This document shows, one piece after another, positions 1 through 5,590 of a stretch of 7,893 bases of DNA. Position numbers and translations under genes: made by a program. Location of the stretch: NCBI GenBank assembly GCA_934230965.1, contig CAKQFW010000094.1:1-7893 (forward strand). The letters run 5' to 3'. The DNA is from an uncultured Prevotella sp. Its GTDB lineage: Bacteria; Bacteroidota; Bacteroidia; Bacteroidales; Bacteroidaceae. Numbering within the stretch: position 1 is the first letter of the stretch; every line of letters starts with the position of its first letter. Under the pieces are notes generated by a model. It did not search any database. It was not told the DNA's origin and was given only the letters and a program-made list of their open reading frames with translations.

Positions 1-713
1 TCTACGCCATACTGGTTCTGCAGAGCCTGTACCACGCTTGATGCGCGCAGAGCCGAGAGGTCCCAGTTGTTGCGAATGTTCTTCATCGACGCAGCGTTAC
101 TGTTTACAGGCACATTGTCGGTGTTACCCTCAATCAGCACCTCATAGTCGCTATAGTCTTTAATAATCTTGGCTATCTTGCTCAAGGTCTCGGCAGCGCG
201 GTCGTTAATCTCATAGCTACCGCTCTTATACAGCATGTTGTCGGCCAGCGAGATGTAAACCACGCCCTTCAGCACCTGTACGTCTACCTCTTTCATCTCT
301 TCCTTGCTCAGCGAGCGGGTGAGGTTGTTGGTGAGCACCATGTTCAGCGAGTCGCTCTTCGACTTCACCTCTACCAGGTGGCGGATATACTGGTTCGACT
401 CGTTAATTTGGTCGACAAGTTTCGAGATATTGATGTTGTTTGAGCCAGCGTTGGTAAGGCTCTTGTCGAGCGACTGCTGCAGCGAAGCATAGTCTTTTTT
501 CTGCTGGTCGAGCTGGTCGTTCAGAGTGGTAACGCGAGCGTTGGCAGCAGCAAGCTGTGCACGCACATCGGCCAACTGGTCTTTCACACTCTCGTTGTTC
601 TTCAGCAGCTCTTTGTTCTCGAGCTGGCAGTTCTGAAGATCTTTCTTGCTGGCGCAGCTGGCAAATACCAAGAGTCCGGCAAAGAGCGATAGGGTCAATA
701 AGTTCTTTTTCAT
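1..713 (-). CDS. OmpA-family peptidoglycan-binding lipoprotein, N-terminal part (C-terminus outside window)
   Basis: An outer-membrane lipoprotein likely to tether the envelope to peptidoglycan. The ATG at 711-713 gives a 237-codon open frame to the window edge. Residues 1-19 form a short signal peptide (MKKNLLTLSLFAGLLVFAS) ending in a lipobox with Cys20. Residues of about 24-95 are rich in K, E, Q, D, L and N with many leucines (for example QLENKELLKNN and LNDQLDQQKKDYASL), suggesting a coiled-coil spacer. From about residue 130 an OmpA/MotB C-terminal-type domain follows, with VYISLADNMLYKSGSYEI, then VLIEGNTDNVPV and then the NWDLSALRASSVV stretch. In this family an Asp and an Arg in that last region contact the diaminopimelate of peptidoglycan. 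The domain is cut off, so the length is unknown. A Bacteroidetes -7 element lies about 75 bp upstream. The broad family is clear; the exact role is not. Confidence 0.93.
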   Translation of the reverse strand, partial: MKKNLLTLSLFAGLLVFASCASKKDLQNCQLENKELLKNNESVKDQLADVRAQLAAANARVTTLNDQLDQQKKDYASLQQSLDKSLTNAGSNNINISKLVDQINESNQYIRHLVEVKSKSDSLNMVLTNNLTRSLSKEEMKEVDVQVLKGVVYISLADNMLYKSGSYEINDRAAETLSKIAKIIKDYSDYEVLIEGNTDNVPVNSNAASMKNIRNNWDLSALRASSVVQALQNQYGV

Positions 714-788
714 AGCAATGTTTCTTTTTCTTGTTTCTAAATCTGTTTATTATCTTTTATTTCTATAGGGCAATGCCTCTGTAAAAGA

Positions 789-796
789 CAAAGTTA
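789..796 (-). promoter_or_regulatory. Bacteroidetes -7 element (TAACTTTG) for the OmpA-family gene
   Basis: The minus strand reads TAACTTTG here, an exact match to the Bacteroidetes sigma-ABfr -7 consensus TAnnTTTG. It would give a leader of roughly 65-70 nt before the ATG at 713. No TTTG is visible at the expected -33 distance, so the call rests on the -7 box and its position. The same octamer lies upstream of the GHL10 gene. Confidence 0.5.
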
Positions 797-930
797 CTGA
801 TAAGACGTATGTAGGGCCCGATTTGTTGCAATAGTTTAAACTTTTTTAACCCCCAATACATTGTTTATTCCTTTCTTAACGATTTTAGAGAGGAGAAGAG
901 GGGGAAATTATGAAGGAAGGAAAGAGAATA

Positions 931-1043
931 AACTCACACAACTTTGGTTTATTAACTCAACAACTTTGGTTTATTAACTCAACAACTTTGAACAACTAAG
1001 CTCAACAACTTTGAACAACTCAACTCAACAACTTTGAACAACC
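931..1043. repeat. Imperfect tandem repeat, five units of 22-23 bp (array 1)
   Basis: Five consecutive units begin at 931, 954, 976, 998 and 1021. Each contains the core CAACAACTTTG or a close variant (CACAACTTTG in the first). The first two units end in GTTTATT and the last three in AACAAC, so two subtypes sit side by side. There are no spacers. Read on the plus strand, the core CAACAACTTTGAACAAC closely resembles the minus-strand reading of array 2 (CAACAACTGAACAAC). The array is about 130 bp upstream of the OmpA gene's promoter. Confidence 0.85.
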
Positions 1044-1080
1044 AAAGAGCAACTATGACAACCTTTATATATAAGGTATA

Positions 1081-1168
1081 AAAAAGACAACATTGTCTAT
1101 GTTGTTCAATTGTTGTATATGTTGTTAAGTTGTTGTATAGGTTGTTCAGTTGTTGTATAGGTTGTTCA
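1081..1168. repeat. 88-bp direct repeat, left copy
   Basis: This 88-bp stretch recurs at 1370-1457, apparently without mismatch. It starts with AAAAAGACAACATTGTCTAT, which contains the inverted repeat AGACAA-CA-TTGTCT, and continues with about 3.4 units of the 20-bp array. Its right end abuts the first base of the terminal-inverted-repeat segment at 1169. On the minus strand the AGACAA/TTGTCT hairpin is followed by a T run, so it resembles a very small terminator, but its loop is too tight for confidence. Confidence 0.85.
1101..1168. repeat. 20-bp tandem repeat, about 3.4 units (array 2, left block)
   Basis: Units start at 1101, 1121, 1141 and 1161 (the last truncated) with consensus GTTGTTCAGTTGTTGTATAG. 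They differ from one another at only a few positions. The exact 20-bp phasing and lack of spacers fit slipped-strand or unequal-recombination expansion. The block is interrupted at 1169 by the 201-bp segment. Confidence 0.85.
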
Positions 1169-1369
1169 CCTGACTTCGTCACTTTTTTAAGACAGGCTTG
1201 TAAATGCTTGATAATCAATGACTGTTCTTGTCGTATTGGGTGACGCGCAAAAAGACGCATAAAATAGCAAGCTCGACCCCCTATACGAGAAATGACCTGA
1301 TTTTTTGCATTCTTGCCGAGAAATATTAGATGATTTCTATTTCTTGGGTGACACGATGACGAAGTCAGG
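1169..1369. mobile_element. 201-bp segment with 13-bp terminal inverted repeats (MITE-like candidate)
   Basis: The segment begins CCTGACTTCGTCA (1169-1181) and ends with its exact complement TGACGAAGTCAGG (1357-1369). The 88-bp direct repeat abuts both ends with no extra bases. Its length and terminal inverted repeats, with no transposase inside, fit a miniature inverted-repeat element or a dispersed intergenic repeat. An 88-bp flanking duplication is far longer than normal target-site duplications, so simple transposition does not explain the arrangement. The minus strand stays open across it as part of a TTG-initiated 139-codon frame that also reads through the tandem repeats; I do not consider that a gene. 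No second copy is visible in the window. Confidence 0.45.
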
Positions 1370-1457
1370 AAAAAGACAACATTGTCTATGTTGTTCAATT
1401 GTTGTATATGTTGTTAAGTTGTTGTATAGGTTGTTCAGTTGTTGTATAGGTTGTTCA
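1370..1457. repeat. 88-bp direct repeat, right copy
   Basis: This is the second copy of 1081-1168, offset by 289 bp, and it starts immediately after the terminal-inverted-repeat segment. Together the pattern is A(88)-E(201)-A(88). That is also what a 289-bp tandem duplication with a truncated second unit would look like. Beyond 1457 the 20-bp repeats continue where the left copy had switched to the 201-bp segment. Confidence 0.85.
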
Positions 1458-1489
1458 GTTGTTGTATAGGTTGTTCGATTGTTATCTAT
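1390..1489. repeat. 20-bp tandem repeat, five units (array 2, right block)
   Basis: Units start at 1390, 1410, 1430, 1450 and 1470. The units at 1430 and 1450 are identical, and the last (GTTGTTCGATTGTTATCTAT) is the most diverged, as is typical of an array edge. The block holds more full units than the left block, consistent with a length-variable tract. Confidence 0.85.
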
Positions 1490-1510
1490 GTAGTTGGTAA
1501 TATTGAAATT

Positions 1511-1534
1511 GTTTAGATAACATATGATCTAAAC
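1511..1534. repeat. 8-bp inverted repeat GTTTAGAT / ATCTAAAC
   Basis: A perfect 8-bp inverted repeat (1511-1518 and 1527-1534) with an 8-base centre, AACATATG. It sits between the tandem-repeat array and the large hairpin. On the minus strand it follows the T run of the 27-bp hairpin, so it may be a second folding element of the same termination region or an unrelated protein-binding palindrome. Confidence 0.4.
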
Positions 1535-1537
1535 AAA

Positions 1538-1616
1538 AAGAAGCGTCCTCAAAGAGGGCGAACACACTTAGAAATAACCATCTATGTTATGTTCGCCCTC
1601 TTTGAGGACGCTTCTT
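1538..1616 (-). terminator. 27-bp perfect-stem hairpin; likely terminator of the LRR gene, possibly bidirectional
   Basis: The arms 1538-1564 and 1590-1616 are perfectly complementary over 27 bp with a 25-base loop. On the minus strand the stem is followed by a T-rich run (CTTCTTTTTG), giving an intrinsic terminator about 145 bp beyond the LRR stop codon. On the plus strand the stem is also followed by a pyrimidine-rich tract ending in CTTTTTA. The stem is much longer than an ordinary terminator needs, so it could also be an inverted-repeat element reused for termination. Confidence 0.7.
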
Positions 1617-1741
1617 CCCTTTTTATTGTCCGCAGGCTACGCAGCCAAGGCTGCTTCGCCAGCGGTTATGTACATTCGCCGCCTTTGGCGACGTTAGCTC
1701 CATAGAGAGACTACGTCGAGCGTGGCGATGGTTGCTCTTTA
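1617..1741. other. GC-rich structured intergenic stretch 3' of the LRR gene
   Basis: No gene is visible. A 36-base hairpin lies at 1630-1665, with paired blocks CCGC/GCGG, GGC/GCC and GCAGCC/GGCTGC separated by symmetric internal mismatches. A short hairpin CGCC-TTT-GGCG lies at 1680-1690. A 6-bp pair, CGACGT (1689-1694) with ACGTCG (1713-1718), overlaps it. The GC content is clearly higher than in the repeat array to its left. It would form the 3' untranslated part of the LRR transcript before the terminator, or it may be a dispersed repeat. Confidence 0.45.
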
Positions 1742-1777
1742 ATTACTTCACCAGCACCTATTACTTCACCAGCACCT
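1742..1777. repeat. 18-bp perfect tandem duplication spanning the LRR stop codon
   Basis: The 18 bases at 1742-1759 are repeated exactly at 1760-1777. On the minus strand the repeated unit encodes the end of the LRR protein (VLVK) and its TAA stop. The duplication therefore leaves the protein unchanged and produces TAA-TAG followed by an untranslated copy of the last codons and another TAA. Confidence 0.9.
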
Positions 1778-4700
1778 TCACAGCGCCATTGCCATGAGCA
1801 CCAGTGGTCTTCACGATGTAGGCACCAGCGGCTACGCTGAAGGTGGCGGTGCCATCGGTCAGAGTCTTAGCAGCCATCTGCTGTCCGCTTGTGCTTACCA
1901 CGGCTACCTTTGTGCCAGCGGCAGCCTTCACACTGATGGTGCCATTGGCAGTGGTTACAGCCACGTTGTTAGTGTTCAGGTCGTCAATGCCAGTGGGGTC
2001 GGCTTCGAAGATAGGTTCAATCTGAGTAAACTTAGTGATGGTAAGGCTCTTCACGCCAAACTCCATCTCACCGTTTACCATCATATCGCCGCTAAACGCA
2101 TAACCGAAGTCAGGCTTTGCAGTAAATGTTACCTTGGTGCCCTTCTTCACGGTCTCGCCGCTCTTTATCACATTGCCTTGTTCGTCGGTCACTACTACGG
2201 TGCCGCCTTCGGCAGCAACCAGCTCGATGATAGCGTTGGGGCAGCCCGAAGCGTTACCCGTAACGTTTACCGTCCAGTTACGCGAAGTAGCGATGCTGGT
2301 GTCTGAATTCTCAGCATCGTTGGGACGAGCCTCTTCACCATAGTTCAAACGCAACGACACATCTTGTGTGGTGCCACCTGTCAGGTCGCCACTGCGCTCG
2401 GGCAGACCTGCAAAGAAGGCATCGAGGTCGCAAGCCGACATACCGTTTCCACCACAGTTGATGGTGCTGAGGTTGGTCAGATTCTTCAGGTTCAGATACT
2501 GAATCATGTTATTCTGGAAGTAGAGGGTGCGCAGCATCTCGTTGGCCGAGAGGTCGAGCTGTGTAAGCTTGTTGTTATCTACGCTCAGGTTCTCGAGTAC
2601 CTCGTTCTGTGTTACGTCAAGCGTGCTTAGTTCGTTTTTAGAGACTGCAAGGTCGGCCAGCAAGGGCAGATTGGTAACGTCGAGTTCAGTGAGCTTGTTG
2701 TTAGCTACGTCTACCACCTCCAGTTCGGGGCAGTGATACAGATTAATCTCACTAATCATGTTGTTACCTGCCTTCAGGCTGGTGAGGCCTTCGCAGCCAG
2801 TAACGTCAAGGGTAGCAATTTTGTTACCTTTACAGTTAAGCGTCTGCAGTGCCGTGTTGTGCGAGAGGTCGAGCTTCTCAATCTCGCAATAAGCACAGTC
2901 GAGGTTCTTCAGGTTCTTCAAGTTGCTTACGTCGAGGGTGGTGATGGGGTTCATAAACACCAGCAGGTCAGTGATGAGGTTGTTGCCGCTCACGTCTACG
3001 TTGCTAATCTCGTTCTCGTTGCCGAAGCCCTCAAAGCTACCAAGGTCAACATAAGTTACGTCGCCATAAATCTTCAGGTCGGTGCCCATAGCAGCACCGT
3101 CAAAGTAGGTAGCGCCCTTGTTTACAGTAACAGGTTCGGGAGCGCCGCCACCCCAGTCGATAGAGCATTGTGTGCCATCTTCAGCAGCGCGCAGTTCGAA
3201 AGCCAGGTATGTGCCCGATGTGGTGGTGAAAGCCACTACATGGTCGGCCTTAGCAAAAGTTACCTCAATGTTAGCATCGGCGTTTACGATGAAGCAAGTA
3301 TCAGGCATCACCTTATCGTTTACGGTGATGCTCTTCAGCTGATAGCCTTCGGCGGGCTTAGCCATCACAAACATAGGCACGCCAGCCTGCGCCTTGCCAT
3401 CAACATTAGCCAGTTTCTGCAGCACGTTGCCACTCCACTGTCCTATCACGAACGAGCCGTTGGTGGTGGTGTAGCGAGTCATGTTTACCGACTGTTCGTT
3501 TACCATGTCGCCACCAAAGTAGCCTTTATACGTAACCTTCTCAGCAGCCTTGTCGGCCTTTACGGTGATGTTCACCTCAGTGTCTTTAGCGCTGCCGTCG
3601 CCCTTCTTGTCCACGGTCCATTTAGCATCGTTTGAGGTGATATAGTTGGTGTTAGCGGTTTCATAGTTTGAACCGTCGATAAGCAGCGAAGGTGAGCGAT
3701 AGCCGTAGTGCTGTGGCATGGTCTTGAACATAGCGTTCAGCGACAGCGCTGTCATGTTGGGGTTGTTGCGCACGTCAACATACTGGAACTGTCCGCCAGG
3801 GTTCACGAAGTTGAAATTGAACCATGAGCACAGTGTGTTCGAAGCCTCCAGCTCGGTAAGGAAGAATGCGTTCTCCAGATTCAGTGTTTCAATCTCGTTA
3901 TCGCTGACGTTCAGCTTGCTAATTTTCGAGTTCTTACCCAGGTTGATAGTGGTGAGCAAGTTGTCGTTGCAATACAGCGTTACGAGGTCAGGGTTCTTTG
4001 AAGTGTTGAGATACTTTATTTTGTTTGAAGCACACTTCAACGAATTCAGAGCCGTGTTCTGCGATACGTTCAGCACGGTGAGTTTGTTGTTTGAGCAGTC
4101 AAGACGTTCTAGCTTAGGAAAGTTGGTAACATACAGCTCAGTAAGATAGTTGTTACTTACATCGAGGTCTTGCAAGCTGGGATAGCTGCCGCCCTCTTCT
4201 ATCTCCAAGAGGTGGTTTTGGCTCATGTACAAAGTCTTCAAGTTGGGCAGACTTATAGGATAGAAGTGTGCCAAACCGCACTTGTTCATCTCAATGGTTT
4301 GCAGTTTCTCGCTGCCATCGGGGAACACTACCGCGCCCATGTCGCCATTGTTGTTGGCGTAGAAGTGGGTCAGGTTCACACATGCCTTCAAGTTCATTGA
4401 ACCAATGTTGTTATCGTTGATGTTCAATACCTCGAGGGTGGGAACAGCAGCCGTGATGTCAAACTTTCCGTCGTCGGTGGTGCCCAGCTTATTGCCTTTC
4501 AGGTTCAGCTGCTTCAGGGCAGTGAGGTCGGTAGCCTCAAAGCTGGTGAGGTCGTTGTTCGACAGGTCAATGTTCTCGAGCTTGGTCATGCCGCTGGTGG
4601 TGAACGATGTCAGGTGCGAGTCGGTGCACTCAAAGAACACGATGTCGCCCTTGATGGTGATAGCATCGCCCTTTACATCGCCACGAGCATACTGAGAGGA

Positions 4701-4907
4701 AGGCCAGCCATTGGGGTCGATTGTATAATACTTAGCTTCGCCGTCACCCCAATCAATGGTGAACGACTCGTTTTTGGTGGCACAATAGGCACGAATGGTA
4801 AAATTCTCGCCTTTAGCCTTACTTGTTTTCAATGTGATGGTGCCTTCAGCGCTCAGCGAGAGCACACAAAGGAACATCGCGAAGAAGGAAAGTAAAAATC
4901 TTTTCAT
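1761..4907 (-). CDS. Secreted leucine-rich-repeat protein, two tandem modules with type IX-like C-terminal sorting domain
   Basis: A surface or secreted protein of 1048 residues, probably acting in binding or adhesion; no enzyme motif is visible. I chose the ATG at 4905-4907 because MKRFLLSFFAMFLCVLSLSA is a good signal peptide; the frame opens 8 codons earlier only with TTG. Module A covers about residues 23-560: a head with FTIDWGDG (49-56), about twelve 21-residue LRRs to about 385 (LERLDCSNNKLTVLNVSQN type), a cap (LNAMFKTMP, near 393), KWTVDKKG, and a beta-rich domain with GYQLKSITVN near 522. Module B (about 565-970) repeats the order: SIDWGGG (near 583), nine or ten LRRs, DLDAFFAGLPE (near 830), NWTVNVTG, GYAFSGDMMVNG (near 940). 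Residues of about 973-1048 resemble a type IX (Por) sorting domain, with VAVVSTSGQQ, GAYIVKT and the final VKVLVK. The ligand is unknown. Confidence 0.93.
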   Translation of the reverse strand: MKRFLLSFFAMFLCVLSLSAEGTITLKTSKAKGENFTIRAYCATKNESFTIDWGDGEAKYYTIDPNGWPSSQYARGDVKGDAITIKGDIVFFECTDSHLTSFTTSGMTKLENIDLSNNDLTSFEATDLTALKQLNLKGNKLGTTDDGKFDITAAVPTLEVLNINDNNIGSMNLKACVNLTHFYANNNGDMGAVVFPDGSEKLQTIEMNKCGLAHFYPISLPNLKTLYMSQNHLLEIEEGGSYPSLQDLDVSNNYLTELYVTNFPKLERLDCSNNKLTVLNVSQNTALNSLKCASNKIKYLNTSKNPDLVTLYCNDNLLTTINLGKNSKISKLNVSDNEIETLNLENAFFLTELEASNTLCSWFNFNFVNPGGQFQYVDVRNNPNMTALSLNAMFKTMPQHYGYRSPSLLIDGSNYETANTNYITSNDAKWTVDKKGDGSAKDTEVNITVKADKAAEKVTYKGYFGGDMVNEQSVNMTRYTTTNGSFVIGQWSGNVLQKLANVDGKAQAGVPMFVMAKPAEGYQLKSITVNDKVMPDTCFIVNADANIEVTFAKADHVVAFTTTSGTYLAFELRAAEDGTQCSIDWGGGAPEPVTVNKGATYFDGAAMGTDLKIYGDVTYVDLGSFEGFGNENEISNVDVSGNNLITDLLVFMNPITTLDVSNLKNLKNLDCAYCEIEKLDLSHNTALQTLNCKGNKIATLDVTGCEGLTSLKAGNNMISEINLYHCPELEVVDVANNKLTELDVTNLPLLADLAVSKNELSTLDVTQNEVLENLSVDNNKLTQLDLSANEMLRTLYFQNNMIQYLNLKNLTNLSTINCGGNGMSACDLDAFFAGLPERSGDLTGGTTQDVSLRLNYGEEARPNDAENSDTSIATSRNWTVNVTGNASGCPNAIIELVAAEGGTVVVTDEQGNVIKSGETVKKGTKVTFTAKPDFGYAFSGDMMVNGEMEFGVKSLTITKFTQIEPIFEADPTGIDDLNTNNVAVTTANGTISVKAAAGTKVAVVSTSGQQMAAKTLTDGTATFSVAAGAYIVKTTGAHGNGAVKVLVK

Positions 4908-5025
4908 CTCGTAATAATGAATGTAAAACAAATTGGTTTATAAAAAAATCTATGTGGTTACACCTTATATATATTATATACGACTGACGCGGTTTAAGTT
5001 GATGTGCAATGCGCATGATAACACC

Positions 5026-5090
5026 ATTCACATCATTCGTTATCCGTAATACGCATATGCGTTATCAACCTCTATTCACATTATTCGTTA
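5026..5090. repeat. 17-bp direct repeats with intervening palindrome in the LRR leader
   Basis: ATTCACATCATTCGTTA (5026-5042) recurs at 5074-5090 with a single mismatch, 48 bp apart. Looser similarity extends to the left of both copies (ATGCGCATGATAACACC versus ATATGCGTTATCAACC). Between them lies the perfect 12-bp palindrome ACGCATATGCGT (5051-5062), and ATGCGCAT (5009-5016) lies before the first copy. These fall between the candidate promoter and the LRR start codon, so they may be regulator sites or leader RNA structure. Confidence 0.5.
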
Positions 5091-5202
5091 GCGTATAACA
5101 TATAAAATAAGGTATGCAACAATTTCGATGTTTCTATCTATTCTTGTTGTAGTTCTCTCTTTATGGATATCGTCTTTCGACGTTTTTCTTTTAAAATGCA
5201 TG

Positions 5203-5234
5203 CAAAATTAAACATTTTGCTACAATCTCACAAT
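5203..5234 (-). promoter_or_regulatory. Candidate promoter of the LRR gene (-33 ATTG, 20-bp spacer, -7 TAATTTTG)
   Basis: On the minus strand TAATTTTG (5203-5210) matches the Bacteroidetes -7 consensus, and ATTG (5231-5234) lies 20 bp upstream, within the normal 19-21 bp spacing. I see no better -7 match between here and the start codon. If real, the leader is about 290 nt. The -33 box lies inside the perfect palindrome CACAATATTGTG (5229-5240). The -7 box overlaps the inverted repeat GCAAAAT (5202-5208)/ATTTTGC (5214-5220). Both palindromes are placed where a repressor could block the promoter. Confidence 0.4.
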
Positions 5235-5345
5235 ATTGTGTGTCAATATTTTACCACCTGTAACAAGTTTTCACATATTAGCCTACTATTTGTTAGCAAA
5301 AAGATGTTTCGCAACAACACCAAGATAACCTATTTTGAATGTTGG

Positions 5346-5525
5346 AGGACGGGGCACGGAGGCCACCGTCCTACTATGGTTTGCGATAGAGTTATTAATC
5401 CATTGTTAGCAAGGCCATTCACTCCCCTCCATCGCTCGACCTTTGGTCGCTTGCCAGAGCAAGAAGGGGAGGGGAAAGCCGCGCGAGCGGCGCGGGGGAA
5501 GGGCTTCTGTTACCTCCTACTAACA
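5346..5525. other. GC-rich cluster of nested hairpins (possible REP/MITE-like element or structured RNA)
   Basis: No gene is supported here. Visible pairings are as follows. AGGACGG/CCGTCCT (5346-5352, 5366-5372) encloses GGC/GCC with one bulged A. An outer pair CTCCCCT/AGGGGAG (5422-5428, 5465-5471) encloses two adjacent 5-bp hairpins, CGACC/GGTCG (5437-5441, 5445-5449) and CTTGC/GCAAG (5450-5454, 5459-5463), making a three-way junction. CCGCGC/GCGCGG lies at 5479-5484 and 5490-5495. Short ends TGTTAG (5404-5409) and CTAACA (5520-5525) are complementary. It lies just beyond the GHL10 terminator, and its GC content contrasts with the AT-rich DNA at 4920-5330. Confidence 0.45.
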
Positions 5526-5535
5526 GCAACAAAAA

Positions 5536-5567
5536 GGGCACGGCCTCGTGTTGAGGAAGCCGTGCCC
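5536..5567 (-). terminator. Intrinsic terminator of the GHL10-family gene
   Basis: GGGCACGGC (5536-5544) pairs perfectly with GCCGTGCCC (5559-5567), and on the minus strand the stem is followed directly by TTTTT. It begins 23 bp after the TAA at 5591-5593. This is a textbook rho-independent terminator and separates the GHL10 transcript from the LRR gene. Confidence 0.88.
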
Positions 5568-5590
5568 AAAGATTATCATGATAGATACGT

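Noticed and set aside
910..999. A 29-codon plus-strand frame (MKEGKRINS...) preceded by a purine-rich GAGAGGAGAAGAGGGGG tract
   Set aside because: The purine tract resembles a ribosome binding site, but the frame is made largely of repeat units, lacks a promoter match, and ends inside the array.
979..1398. A 139-codon minus-strand frame across the tandem repeats and the 201-bp segment
   Set aside because: It opens with TTG inside a repeat, has no ribosome binding site, and its composition is dictated by the repeats at both ends. The middle part may be a decayed or dispersed repeat sequence but is not supported as a gene.
931..1489. Possible CRISPR array
   Set aside because: The repeats are directly tandem with 20-23 bp periods and no unique spacers, and no cas-like gene is present.
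2733..3635. A 300-codon plus-strand frame opposite the LRR gene
   Set aside because: It is antisense to a well-supported protein with signal peptide and repeats. The biased codon use of the LRR gene explains long open frames on the other strand.
4908..4931. Eight-codon N-terminal extension of the LRR protein
   Set aside because: The extension needs a TTG start and would place charged and aromatic residues before an already complete signal peptide, so the ATG at 4905-4907 is preferred.
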